Positions 44,696 to 56,708 of a stretch of 64,000 nucleotides of DNA are shown in pieces. Position numbers and translations under genes: made by a program. Origin of the DNA: Vishniacozyma victoriae (taxonomy: Eukaryota > Basidiomycota > Tremellomycetes > Tremellales > Bulleribasidiaceae). The DNA lies in the NCBI GenBank assembly GCA_017654735.1, contig JADPYG010000088.1:3410001-3474000 (forward strand), written 5' to 3'. Each line of letters starts with the position of its first letter. The first letter of the stretch is position 1. The notes beneath the pieces are model-generated. The model was not told where the DNA came from. It did no database searches and saw nothing but the letters and a program-made list of their open reading frames with translations.

Positions 44696-47600
44696 ATGGG
44701 GAATATATCTTCGATGGCGAGAGCGTGAGTCGCTGCAAGAAAGGAATCGACCGCGCTGACGCCCAGCTCGACGGCTCTCGACTCTTACGTCGCCGAGCTA
44801 GGTAATGATATCTCATATGATAAGAGGTAAGCCTCAGATATGGCCCGGTCATAGCGCAAAGGCTCATTCACCTCCAGTCTTTCCTCGTCTAGGTTCCTCA
44901 AGACTATTCTAGCTCGACATGCGTATGGACCGCTAGTGCTCAAGATATTTATCAAGCCTGATACGACCATGTCCCTTCGGCCAATACAACGCCGTCTGAA
45001 AGGTCAGCTGATTTCGAAAGAGCCAACGACGATAGCTAACAATCCAGCGGAACGAGAGAGCTTAGCAGATATGCCCAGTGTCAATAGCTATCAAACATTT
45101 GTCGAGACGGAGAAGGCTGGTTACTTGATCAGGCAATGGATAGGCTCAAACCTCTACGACCGAGTCAGGTGAGTTCTATCCGCGAACGAGGGAAATAGCT
45201 GAGGATGTAGTATACAGCCGTATCTCGCTCCAATAGAGAAGAAATGGATTGCTTTTCAGCTTCTCACTTGTCTTCGAGATGCCCGGACCAGAAAGGTGAG
45301 CTTCATCCCACTGGTAGAGCTGACGAATAGGTCGGACATGGAGATATCAAATCTGAGAATGTCCTCATCACTTCCGACTTATCAGTCATGCTCACCGACT
45401 TTTCATCAGCCTTTAAACCAATATACCTACCCCTCGACGACCCATCCGATTTCTCATTCTACTTTGACACATCCTCTCGCCGAACATGTTATATTGCCCC
45501 CGAACGTTTCTACGCTGCCGACTCGGAAACTGCCAAGAAGAGGGCGCAGAAGACGAAGACGGACGACGAGATTGGGAATAAGGATGGAAGGGTTACCGAG
45601 GAGATGGACGTGTTTAGCTGTGGATGTGTATTGGCGGAACTATGGACTGATGGACGGGCGGTCTTCAATCTGAGTGAGCTGTTCGCCTATAGGGCCGGAT
45701 CATTGGGTCTAGAAGGGCTACTGGACAACATCGAGGACATTCACGTCAGGGTATGAATCTCCAGTGTTGTCCCAAATCATCCACTGACCGGATAGGATAT
45801 GATCAGCCGAATGCTCAGCAGAAACCCGGAAGATAGACCCAGTTTCGACCACATCCTCAACAACTTTCGCGGATCAATCTTTCCCGAATACTTTTACACT
45901 TTCCTCAGAGACTATGTCAACTCGCTGTCGGACACCCAAGATTCGGCAAACACACCCGATGGATTCTTGAAGAAGGTGGCTAATCAGCCTGGTACGAAGA
46001 TAGATCGCTTGTTGGATGAATGGGAATCTGTTTCTATTCACCTGGATCAGGGCGGCGAGGAAGGTCAGTCACCCAGCTGGATATCATTCGTGTTTGAGAT
46101 TCAAAGCTGATCGCGATCAGACGGGCCAGCGTTACTCCTGCTGAACATCGTGACTTCGTCAATTCGAAATTGCATCTGGCCGTCATCTCGACTCCACGGT
46201 CTGCAGCTATTCTTGAACCTCTGCCCTCATGTGCTGGACGAAGACCGCATAGACCGGATCATACCATTCGTGGTAGAAATGTTATCGGATGAAGTCCCAG
46301 TAGTCAGAGCGGAAGCTTGCCGGGTCATAGTTCAAGTGGTAAGCTATTCCTCGATTCCAACTCTGCAGCTGACAGTCAGGTCGAATCAGTCAAGTCAATC
46401 ACTCCCCAAAATTCTACCTATATCCCAGAATACCTTCTACCTCAAATGCGCCACCTCGCCTCCGACCCCGATGTCTTTGTCCGCACGACCTACGCTCGAG
46501 GTCTTGTCCGACTCGCAGATGCAGCCATCACAATGCTAGAGATCTCACAAGCTACCAAGACCAACAAGTCAGAATTGGAAGCTTCAGGGATTGTCGAGCC
46601 AGACTACGATTCCATGTTGAACGAAATTCAAGCGGTAGTAGAGGAACAAGCTACGACCTTATTAGTCGATCCATCAAGTCAAGTCAAACGGGCTTTCTTA
46701 TCTTCGGTCGCGGATTTATGCTTATTCTTTGGACGACAGAAATCGAACGAAACAGTCTTGAGCCATATCATGACGTACCTGAATGATCGGGATTGGTTAT
46801 TACGCTTGGCATTCTTTGATGGGATTGTCGACGTTGGAGCTTTCATCGGTATCAAAGCAGTGGAGGAGTATGTCCTACCACTAATGCTTCAAGCACTGGC
46901 AGGTGAGTACCTGTTCATGGCCGAGCTCGGCAATAGCTAATGAGCAGACTCTGAAGAGGCGGTGGTAGCGAGAGTGATCGCTTCATTGACTAATCTTACC
47001 TCTGTGGGATTACTACCTCGGATCAAACTATGGGATGTCTTCTTCGCAGTCCGTGGCTTCTTGTGCCATCCCAATTCCTGGATACGCCAAGGTAAGCATC
47101 TCATCATCTCGAAGTGCATTAATAAATGATAGGTGCCGCTGGTTTCGTCGCCGCTGCCGCCAGGAAGCTGCCACAGCCAGATGTATGGTGTATCATGTAC
47201 CCCAGCGTTCGAACGCTCCTTCAATGCGACGTTCTAGAACTCGACGACGCCTCAATCCTCGCTTCAGTCTCCGAGCCAGTGAGTCGCTTAACCATGAAAT
47301 TGTATTTAGCTCATGATAGTTGTCGCGGAATACCCTCACGTTGGCGAAATCAGCTGCTCTCCAGAATACGCCATCTGGTTTCTGGCAACTCGCTCATGCC
47401 CCTTCATCCGCAAAAGCTAGCTTCATGAAGACTGCAAGCGCCACCCCCCTTGCAGAAAGGTGAGCCCACTCCGTAGACACTGAGCTAACGATAGTTCGGC
47501 TCTACGCGAGAAAGGCTTTTCTGCCGCCGACGAGAAGAAGATCATAGCTCTCAAAGATTTCATAGTCAAGCAAGCGCATGCTTCCAGAGCGTGAGCTTAT

Positions 47601-49678
47601 TCGTAACCCCCATTTCGAGATGAAGCTGATCAGACAGGCGGGAGAGCGATACTACAACCTCCGCAGAGGCGGAATTGGTCGGCAGGAAAGCAGTCTCATT
47701 GACGGACCTCGGCGTCACTCCTCAGACAGTCTTTATCAGCCCTCGGACCGTCCGAGTGGATGCGAAAGCCGATCTCAAGCGGCTTCGACCGCTACTGGGT
47801 GAACCTCAGAGTCGTCGAACATCATTGGCGAGCAGGAGCAACCGCGGTCCAGTCGATAACCCCGTGGACGAGCTGCGGAAACGTCTGGCAACGCTCGACC
47901 CGCTCACCAAGACATCAGATAGGTCCCGTCAAACGTCAGAACAACCCGTCTCGGCTTCGGAACAGGCTCCATCCGAATCTGCTATTTCGTCGACACTCGA
48001 TCTGGCAGCCATGGCGCATACTGGTCGCAAGAAGGTGGATACGAAAGGAGCCCCAGCTGTCGCGGCTATACATGCGAACGCAATCGGTACGACTACTATA
48101 CACGATGAACCGGCTTCCGGCCGATCTACACCGACACTAGGTACCGCTGTCCCCGGCGGCAATGTCTATGCTAGCTCCTATGAAGGTCAGGATCCTGGCG
48201 TCAGAGCGTTCTTGGAACAAGTAGATCTGGAGAATTATCGGGAGCCATTACTGGACTTTGGACCAAGGGTACTTGCAAGTCATCGCAAGAGAGCTCCACG
48301 GCCGAAAACATCCAACAACCCTCAAGGGGTCACCCTCATCGGCCATCTCACTCATCATACCGATGCTGTTGTCTCGATTGTGACTTCGCCAGACCAAGTG
48401 TTCTTCGCCACCGCCTCGGAAGATGGTACTGTCCTCATCTGGGATTCCGCCAAGCTGGAGCGAAGTATCGCCTGTGAGCCTAGGCGGAGTTATTCGCTGG
48501 ATAGTCCTATTACTGCCATGTGTCGGATCGAGAATACGCATTGTTTAGCTGTGGCTTGCGAGGATGGACAACTTCATGTCTTGAGGGTTCATGTGGCTTC
48601 TACAGGCGGAAGTGCCAAGTATGGAAAGGTCGAATGTGTCCGGAAATGGCATACGAGGCCTCGTGATGGTCACTTTACATTTATCGCCCATCTACAAGGT
48701 GAGTCAATTCTGCCGCGAACAGTGCTGATTGTAGAATCGTCATTACTGCTATTTACCAATACGTCCACGATCGCCCGACTCGACATCCGAACTATGGAGA
48801 TCACAGCTCGATATCAGCACCCACTAGAATATGGTGTTATCTCAGCAATCTGCCCTACCACCCATTGGTGCATAGTCGGCACCACAACTGGTACTTTGAG
48901 TATCTGGGATCTCCGGTTCGGTCTGATTGTCAAGTCATGGAAAATTGATGGGCGAATTATGGCTCTACAGCTCCATCCAGCGAGAGGAAAAGGGCTTTGG
49001 CTACTTGTCTCGACTGTAAGAGCGGATGGCGATACACCACTGGTCAGCGTATACGATATCGAATCCTCGAAGCTTGTGGAGATATACGAGGTTCGAGCGA
49101 CTAAACCATCATCTACCTCCCCTGGTCCTGTGGAACAAGCAGTCATCAGTACCAAAGCGGATCTCATCGCTGGACTAGCAGCAAATGAAGATACGCAACC
49201 GATGTCAGATTCCTCGACAGAGCCGATTCCATCGGTCCTGGCAATCATGGTAGGACAAGCATTCGCTTCGCTGGCAGCTCCGCCTCCTGAAACCGGGCTT
49301 CTCCCTGGCCCCGACCGCCCAGCTCATCCTGGCTGGATGGTAACAGCCGGTGACGACCGTGTGGTCAGGTACTGGGATCTGGTGAAAACGTCAGAATCCT
49401 TCGTTGTTTGCGGTTCACAAAAAGACCGTGATGTCACATTCAAGCAGTCTACCTCTGATCCGGCACAGTATTATACATTGCCAGTCAACCATCGACAAAA
49501 TTCCGCTGGCGTGGATCGACATGCTGGTGTAGCTCAGCAGAGACAACCGCTGAGACCGCATTATGATGCCATCGCTGCTCTTGGGGCCGTGGAAACTCCG
49601 TTCTCGAGTTGTGTGATCAGTGGAGATAGGAGTGGGATTGTCAAAGTATGGAGGATGGAAGGGCAAGCCAAGGTCTAG
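44696..49678 (+). CDS. VPS15: Vps15 regulatory kinase of the class III PI3-kinase complex
   Basis: The start at 44696 gives MGNISSMARA, an N-myristoylation signal, which fixes the start; small exons continue STALDSYVAELGNDISYDKR and LSSSRFLKTILARHAYGPLV. The kinase domain has HGDIKSENVLITSDLSVMLT, DFSSAFKPIYLPLDDPSDF and RRTCYIAPERF; as in other Vps15 proteins the DFG is replaced by DFS. The middle part (45.8-47.4 kb) is HEAT repeats (FLNLCPHVLDEDRIDRIIPF, FLSSVADLCLFFGRQ). The last long exon (47.7-49.7 kb) carries WD40 repeats (VTLIGHLTHHTDAVVSIVTS, ASEDGTVLIWDS, VVRYWDLVK, GDRSGIVKVWRM). Vps15 anchors Vps34 to endosomal or autophagic membranes. Some short exons in the HEAT region were not individually checked. 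Length, about 1,450 residues, fits the family. Confidence 0.93.
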
Positions 49679-49878
49679 TTTTTGGTATATGTTGTACGAG
49701 TAGTTGTATTATAGCTGCATGTGATTGCTCAACTGGGCTCAATGACCGAACAGATCGATTGATGGATCTCAGCTGGTGACGATGATGACGCAATACAGAT
49801 CTGCGTTGATGCAGGTGACTACCCCACCCCACTCTACTCTCGCTCATTTCATCTCTTTTAAACAACCCATCTATCGCA

Positions 49879-50744
49879 ATGTCTTCCAAGTCTGCCCAAT
49901 TCTTCAACGCCGTCAAGGTATGCAGCTAAATCTCTCCTTAGCGAGTCAGCTGACAATGCAGAGCCGACGAACAATCTACCAGCTCACCAACAAATCCCCT
50001 CTCTCCGATGAACAACTTAAGACCCTAGTTGAGGAGGCTGTCAAGCATGCTCCTACCTCTTTCAACATGCAGCAGTCTAGGGCTGTTCTTGTTACTGGTG
50101 ATATGCACCATAAAGTCTGGGATAGCGTCATTGAGAACTACACAAAGTCGTTCAAGGATGATGGTGAGTCTTTCCCTCTATCTCCATTCCTAGAAGAGGG
50201 GGCACATAGACGCAAGAGGGATCGATAGAAGGCAGCAAGGGTTTGAAGAGGTCGACTTCCTCCCAGGGAAACCTGATAGACTGTGAAGGGGACTAACGCT
50301 CGTAGAGAAGCACGTTAGCGACTACAAGAACAAGGTCGACTCCACCTACCGGACCGGGTACGGTACCGTTCTCTTCTTCGAGAGTCACAAGGTTCTAGAG
50401 GACTGGGGACAGAAGATGCCCAACTACTCCAAGGTCAGCATCTCTTCAAATGATAATACAGTCTGGCTGATATCCAGCAATTCTTCCAGTGGTCCGAGAA
50501 TTCAGCTGGTATTCTCCAATACATCGTCTGGACCGCTCTCTCTGAAGAGGGTCTAGGAGCTTCTCTCCAGCATTTCGGAGGGATGAACCAGGATGTCAAC
50601 GCTGGGCTTTTGAAGTTGTTGGGCTTGCCTGAGGATTGGCAGTCTAGTGCTATTATGCCTTTTGGTGAACCTGCTGCTCCTGCTGGTGATAAGGATTTCG
50701 CTCCTATCGAGGAGAGGGTCAAGGTCTTCACTGGATCTAACTAG
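49879..50744 (+). CDS. Nitroreductase family protein (Hbn1/Frm2-like)
   Basis: About 205 residues. The start MSSKSAQFFNAVK (49879) joins across an intron to SRRTIYQLTNKSPLSDEQLK; the RRTIYxL block is the FMN-phosphate-binding start of the family. VEEAVKHAPTSFNMQQSRAV is the conserved P-S-x-N-xQ/S flavin loop. A longer intron (about 140 nt) follows FKDD, then EKHVSDYKNKVDSTYRTGYG, VLFFE, QFFQWSENSAGILQYIVWTA, GLGASLQHFGGMN and FGEPAAPAGDKDFAPIEERV complete the fold. Such small fungal nitroreductases are soluble FMN enzymes that reduce nitro-aromatics and are linked to oxidative stress and lipid signalling in yeast; the natural substrate is unknown. It lies 200 nt after VPS15 on the same strand. 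Confidence 0.88.
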
Positions 50745-50912
50745 ATCGTAAATTGATAGCAGAGAAGGATTAAGCGTAGTTATGTAGCCGTTGAAGGAAG
50801 AGATGGTAGAGAGATGCATGTCGTGTTGCATCTTTCGATGACGCGACGAACGTTTCAATTGTACTTACATCCCCCAGTTTACACTGGCTCTACAGAGCCA
50901 CATCCGCCCGGT

Positions 50913-52987
50913 ATGAACTCGGCTCCAGGCCCATCCAGGCCATCGATCACGACCCCATTACTAGCTTCACCCAGGCATCGCCCAGAGAACAGAAGAGATC
51001 CCTCAACATTGCGCTACAACTCACTCCCTTCCCTTCAACATCTTCCATCGAAACGTCGCCGTACACCTCATGTCCAATTCGTACCCCTCCTGATCATAGG
51101 GCCTGTTTTAGTATTTGTACTATTCATCGCATGGGATGTATCGAGTTACGGGAAGTGTTATTTCAGGCCATTGTGTCGGGTACTCGGGGATGGAAATGAG
51201 ACGAAGAAGGATGTCTGGTGGAGGAATAGTGGTCCATATGCTCCATATCGATCTCTCGGGCCTGGAGGAGGAAGAACAGGTCTACCAAGAGGATGCGAGA
51301 TAGATCAAGTCAATGTCGTGAGTCAAAAGTAGCAGTTAGGAGACTAGGCACTCACCTGCAGCTACACCGACATACAGCTCGATACCCGACCACCGATGGT
51401 GGAAAGCGACTGTTATCCGCACTGGATAAACTACGAGACAGAGAGGTCCACATCCCTCGTCATCATCCCGAGTTTGCTTTCCTCGATAAGGCCGACCTGA
51501 GTTTAGAGGGATGGACATTTGATGGACTGATGGATCAAGGCAGGAAGGCGTGAGTTCCTTCGCATTGATGTCGAGACGAATCTTATCGGCAGGGCATGGA
51601 GATCTGGAGTCGGGACTAAAGCACGATACGGGAAGCTGCTACGAGAGGGAGACGGTGTCTTTACCAGGTCAGCTGGCGGTGGGCGAGTGGTTGAGACTGG
51701 CAAATACTGGCTCGAGGTGAGTGACGGCATATATGCCTTCGGGCGAGCTGATGGAGTAGGGTTTCAATGCCGCCAAGTTTCGGATCAGACCAGTTGATGA
51801 GCTACCTCTCTTGGATGTGATCATACCAGAAGAGGAGGTGAGACCGAGGAGTGAACGTCGCTGACCAGCAGACGGCGAACAATACTCTAGCAGTCCACAA
51901 CTGTAAAGCCTACGATGAAGCGTATGTCCAACCATCAAGGCCAAACAACCACTGATACCCAGATCCCCAACACCTGGATCAGAAGAAACAGCATCAATCC
52001 TTGACCTCCTAGAAGGAACCCGAGAACGATTGAACCACTTACTGAAGCCTCAACCGCCCCTCGAGCTGGATGACCTATCGGCTCTAGCTGAGATGTGCGC
52101 TTATGACTCGCAAGCTCGAGGGACCGATTTCGCAACATGGAGTGAATGGTGTCATATCTTTGACAGTGACGAGTGGGAGGTTTTGGGATATGCAAAAGAT
52201 GTAGGGAGGTGGTATCAGGTCGGAGAGGGTAGTGTGAGTCCTCCCTAGGCATCACAGGTTAGAGCTGATGATGTAGCATTTTGGAGCAACTATGGGTGTT
52301 AGTGACATTGCCCTTGTAAAATTCAAGCTGACAATTAGGCTGGCTGGATTCGCGAATTACTAGGGAGATTGACTGATTCCGAACCACAAAGCGGTCCCAC
52401 CATAAACTCGACCCTCGATAGCGATCCCAAGACATTCCCAAGAGGCGGAAAAAGAATCTTCGCCGTAAGTTGCTTGACACCCATACTCGATCTTGAGCTG
52501 ACGAGCAGGACTTCACGCACGATAATGAGATGATACAGATTCTGACCGCGATGAGGCTGCTAACCGTGAGTAAGCAGCATTAGCCGAGCTGATTGCAGCA
52601 ACATGCGCCCCTCCCAATCGATAAAGTCCAGGATAAACGATCATACATCCTCTCTGAGATCATACCTTTCGGTGCCCAAATCGTGGTCGAACGTATAGCC
52701 TGTGAACTAGGTAATTGGGAACCCGACCCAAATCCTGAGAAGGGTAGGAAAGACGGGAAGAAGGATTACGTCCGGATACTCGTCAAGTTAGTACCCTCAT
52801 CTCATTCGCGGGGTACCGCTGATCGAGAAGTGATAAGATCCAGAAGGTTGATCATATCGACTGTAAACAATCTGGATTACTTGAACATGGTCTATGTGAG
52901 GTGGAACTATTCGTATCTTCCCAGTCATTTGCGACTGATGATGTTGATTGGGGAATTTGCTCAGTCGACGACAAGGACAAGATGTAA
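50913..52987 (+). CDS. Membrane-anchored histidine acid phosphatase
   Basis: A type II membrane protein: a polar, Arg/Pro-rich cytoplasmic tail, a transmembrane segment at residues 55-75 (FVPLLIIGPVLVFVLFIAWD) and a lumenal or extracellular catalytic domain. The clade-2 histidine phosphatase motif reads LHRHTARYPTTDGGKR near residue 138, with threonine where the consensus RHGxRxP has glycine; H139 would be the phosphorylated nucleophile. The acid-base dipeptide is in FADFTHDNEMIQILTAM. Other landmarks are LSLEGWTFDGLMDQG, WSEWCHIFDSDEWEVLGYAK and the C-terminal LVNDKIQKVDHIDCKQSG, CEVELFVSSQSFAT. The last intron was set to give LVNDK, with the stop at 52987. It likely hydrolyses phosphate esters at the cell surface or in secretory compartments. 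An in-frame upstream ATG would add about 25 residues. It is convergent with MSH1, 76 nt apart. Confidence 0.85.
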
Positions 52988-53063
52988 CGGAGATCCATTG
53001 AGTGGTTGTACATATGTATATCTATGCTGTACATTGTGAATCTATGACAGGATTTGACGGCGT

Positions 53064-56000
53064 CTAAGTCGACTTGACTGTAGCCTGTAGGCTGTCTAAT
53101 GTGTTTTGTGCTGTCGAGAGGAAAGATTCCGGCATGCCAGCCAATTTTGCTGCTTTCTGTCCGTCAGCTATATCCACATCGTGCGATGGCATACAATAGC
53201 ATGGGAATTAGTATTGACCCCCGGTCTGAGTCTGTACTGATAACTAAAAGCCCCGTCCTAAGTATATTAGCTTCGACCAAGAGAAAAAAGTGATAGACAT
53301 ACACCTTCATTAACGTCTGTGCAGTAAAAATCGACTCCCTCCCTGACCCTACCATCGTCCGTGTTCGTAAGCATCGTAGCTAGTTCGTGATAATGCGTTG
53401 CAAATAGTGTGCGGCATCGTATATTCTTCAACAGGTGGTCTAGTGTCGCATAGGCGATCGACATTCCTGCTTGTAAAGTTGTTCCTCTTCCGATTCTGAA
53501 TCATCAGTAAGTGGCCCGACAAGCAATGAAACAGACTGACTCGTCCATGATGACCAACGAGCGATTGGAAGCTTGCCGGAGGATTGCTGCTGTCCTACTA
53601 GATCAGCTTGATCTCCCGAGGTTGAAGAATGCTTACTCAACCATCTCCAACATGAAGGTACTCCTATCCCTGAACAAATCATCCCTAGCTCCGATCCTAC
53701 TGAACACTTTGTCTACAATCCCAATCTCAGCAGCATCGGCGGGGACGAAACTACCGCATTGCGCTAGGATACAGATGACAGCAGTCTGCCTTAGGAGAGT
53801 AGATTTCCCACCTTGATTTGGACCTGTGATGAGGTGTAAATGAGAGGAGGTGTTCATTGTTGTACTATTCGGAGTAAATGAGCGGGCTGAGGTGAGGAGG
53901 GCGGACTCGACAGCTGGATGACGCCCATTTGTGATATTCAGATTGGTTCTGGGATGTAAGCAGGACTCTAACGAGTGTCACCGTTAGCTTACGAGTTCGT
54001 CAGAGTTGGTCGAACATAATTCAGGTCCACAGCGGTCTGAGCGAAACTGAGCGAAAGATCGAGCTCATCGACAAGACCCGCATTTTGCTGAATATCTTCG
54101 CTGACGTCTACTATCTGTGGTCGTCAGCTGGATTTTACGTGCATATTCTGTGGATCTCACCATCTTTCTCAGCTCAATGAAGGCACGTTTCTGAGCTTGG
54201 ACCCTCCGTTCCATGAGACTCTCACTCGATTCACCAAGTACGGTCCATGGCTTTTTGTCAGCTTGGCTCTGGGTATCAGGAGGGTCGGCTAGCTCACATG
54301 ATAGTTGTACACTTTGACGCTCTTCGCTTCAGAGATGCTCTGGAATTTCCTGGTCTTATCGAGCTTGGCGAAATCGGCTTTCTTGCTGACTGCGATGTGG
54401 TACCCGTGACGCATTCCTTTCGTCAAGATGAGTGATTGAGTATCTGTGGCGTCAGCCTGATCGTACTAAGACGGTCAGGGGACGACGGACCATATCGCTT
54501 CCGCAAGACTTCCTGCATCTTCTCCTTCTTTTGCCGAATAGCTTCCATGGCGTCATGTATCTCCTGCATCTCTTTCGAGAATCTGTTTATCAGCCACGCT
54601 TCCCCCAAGCCAGTCGACTTACGCAGGACGGATCCACCACAATGCCTGTTCCCTCTCTTCCCTCTCGCGTTCTTGGCTTTCTCGTTTCGTCTCTTTATCT
54701 TTCTTGCTATTCGATGAAGCTACAAGTGCGTCTCCAGCGGCCTCGACTCCATCTGGATCTTCCTCCTCCCCCTCCATGTCCAAGCCCCGCAAGAGACTAC
54801 TCTCATCCACTGATGCCTCAATCTTTTCGGCGCATGCGGTCAAACGCTTGAACTGGTTTACAAGCTCGAGCACGCGATTTCGACCTTCTGCAGAGGTCTT
54901 CGTATCAGCCTCGACGTCTCCCAGATCCAGCTTGAGACGGTTCAGTAACCGATCAACGCTTCTGATCCAGGTTGCCGTATCCCAAATATCCCTCGCCGAA
55001 CCTCTTTGACTTTTGAAACGCTGGACGACCCTCATGATATCCCCGACGTCTTTCAAGGACTGCCGGAGATCGTCACGCAAATCACGCCGTTTGACAAAAG
55101 CTTCGACGAGCGATAGTCGAGAGTCGATAGCGTCAATATCAGTCGATGGGGATGTGAGGGTTCGTATCAGAAGTCGTTGACCGGGTGCCGTGACAGTCTG
55201 CGAGACCACTGATAAAAGCGTACCTCTAGCTGAGAGGAGCGTCGAGGAGCGACCATAGCCTGGTAGCTCGACCAGTCCTCCTGGTCTGATGGCATGTCTA
55301 ATCTCAAGGGCGGCGAGGGTCGCGGCGTCGATTTGCATGTGCGACGAGGCGAGCTGTCGCAGTGGTTCATTCGGTAGTGATGGCATCGAGTCTCGTAATG
55401 CGTATTGCAAGTGATGTCGAAGCAGTGTGATGGCCTTGCTTTCGAGGCTTGCGCTAGTAGATGTCGCTGAAGAGGGAAGTGGAGATAGACCTTCCAGTAA
55501 CGGGGCGTGAATAGGATCTGCGAACGAGACGTGCACACCCAGTACCCGAAGCAGATCCAGCAAATCGTCTGAGTCACCGCTCTGGCTTCCCTTCCCAGCC
55601 TCCCATCTTTCCCTCAGCGAGGAGTCAAGGACAACCTCTCGAGGTGCGACTCTTGCTAATTCGTCTTCAATCTGCCCCATATCCGAATCCTTCGAGAAGA
55701 ACTCGCCTGTTGAAGCATCGGTATAGGCCAAAGAGATCGGCAGTCTGCCGGTCTCTTCAACATTTGACGACTTGGTACCGATAGCGAGCGCAAGAAGGTA
55801 TCGGCTCTCACTTCCATTTAGCCAGCTTTCGTCGAGCAGCGTGCCGGGCGTGACCACCCTTCCCACTTTTCTCGGTTTTAATTCGGAAGGAGCGGCGTCA
55901 TCTTCCAGTGGGATCTCTTCAACGAGTACAACCGTCTGACCTAGGTCCTGAACTAGAATCTTGAGGTACTTGTCAAGGTGTGTTATTGGGAATCCAGAGA

Positions 56001-56520
56001 ATGGCCATGTCCCGCCTGAATACTTTCGATTGGCCAGTTTCAAATTGAGTAGTGACGATAATCGGATGGCGGGCGCGAAGTAAGACTACATTATCAGCAC
56101 TTTGGGATCATGGGACACCAAGCCGCTTACCTCGTAGAACTTCCCTACTCGAGTCAGCACAACACAATATGGGAACCTCTTCCAATTCAGATATACCTGC
56201 TTAGCCAAAGCAGTATCCGGTATGTCCCCCGAAGCTATAGCATCCTTGTACAGTCTCTCCTCATCCTCAGCTACATCTACCGAGGGCGCATGATGTGGTT
56301 TCTTATATTCCGGCAATGGCTTCAGCGGCTTGACTGGCGATCCGGTAAGATCACGCTTGGTTTTGGGTAAAGCCTCAAAGTCGATACTCTCGGATTTCTT
56401 CTTTGACTTCAGAGCAGCATTCGAGCTTGAGATAGCTCGGATTGTTGTAAATCGTGGTGCGCGTTTGAGGCTACGTAGATTGATAAAGACAGTTGATCCT
56501 CTGCATCTTGCGATATTCAT
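53064..56520 (-). CDS. MSH1: Mitochondrial MutS homologue Msh1
   Basis: The N-terminus (ATG 56520, [20 protein letters not shown]) is Arg/Ser-rich and lacks acids, a mitochondrial presequence. The mismatch-binding domain follows: [20 protein letters not shown], where GKFYE aligns with the GxFYE DNA-contact motif of MutS domain I, then [20 protein letters not shown]. The lever/core domain is at 54.6-55.5 kb ([20 protein letters not shown]). The ATPase has Walker A in [58 protein letters not shown] and [16 protein letters not shown]; it ends with [29 protein letters not shown] and the TAG at 53064. Msh1 maintains mitochondrial DNA. About 960 residues, many short introns. It shares a 188-nt divergent promoter with ARP5. 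Confidence 0.95.
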
Positions 56521-56708
56521 GCCTGGGGATCATCAGGTCTGACTCGAAAGTGATGGTGAATTGAACAGGACATAACTATAGATTTCAGCAGATTGATTCA
56601 TACTCAGGCACGGTCCAACTTAGAACCATTGGGTAGTGGTGGAATTGGAACACCCTCTCTCCCTCTTGTTCAACACTCATCCCTTCACTCACTACCACTA
56701 CAGGCAAT
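56521..56708. promoter_or_regulatory. Bidirectional promoter MSH1 / ARP5
   Basis: 188 nt separates the divergent MSH1 and ARP5 start codons. No conserved motif was identified by eye. Confidence 0.6.
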
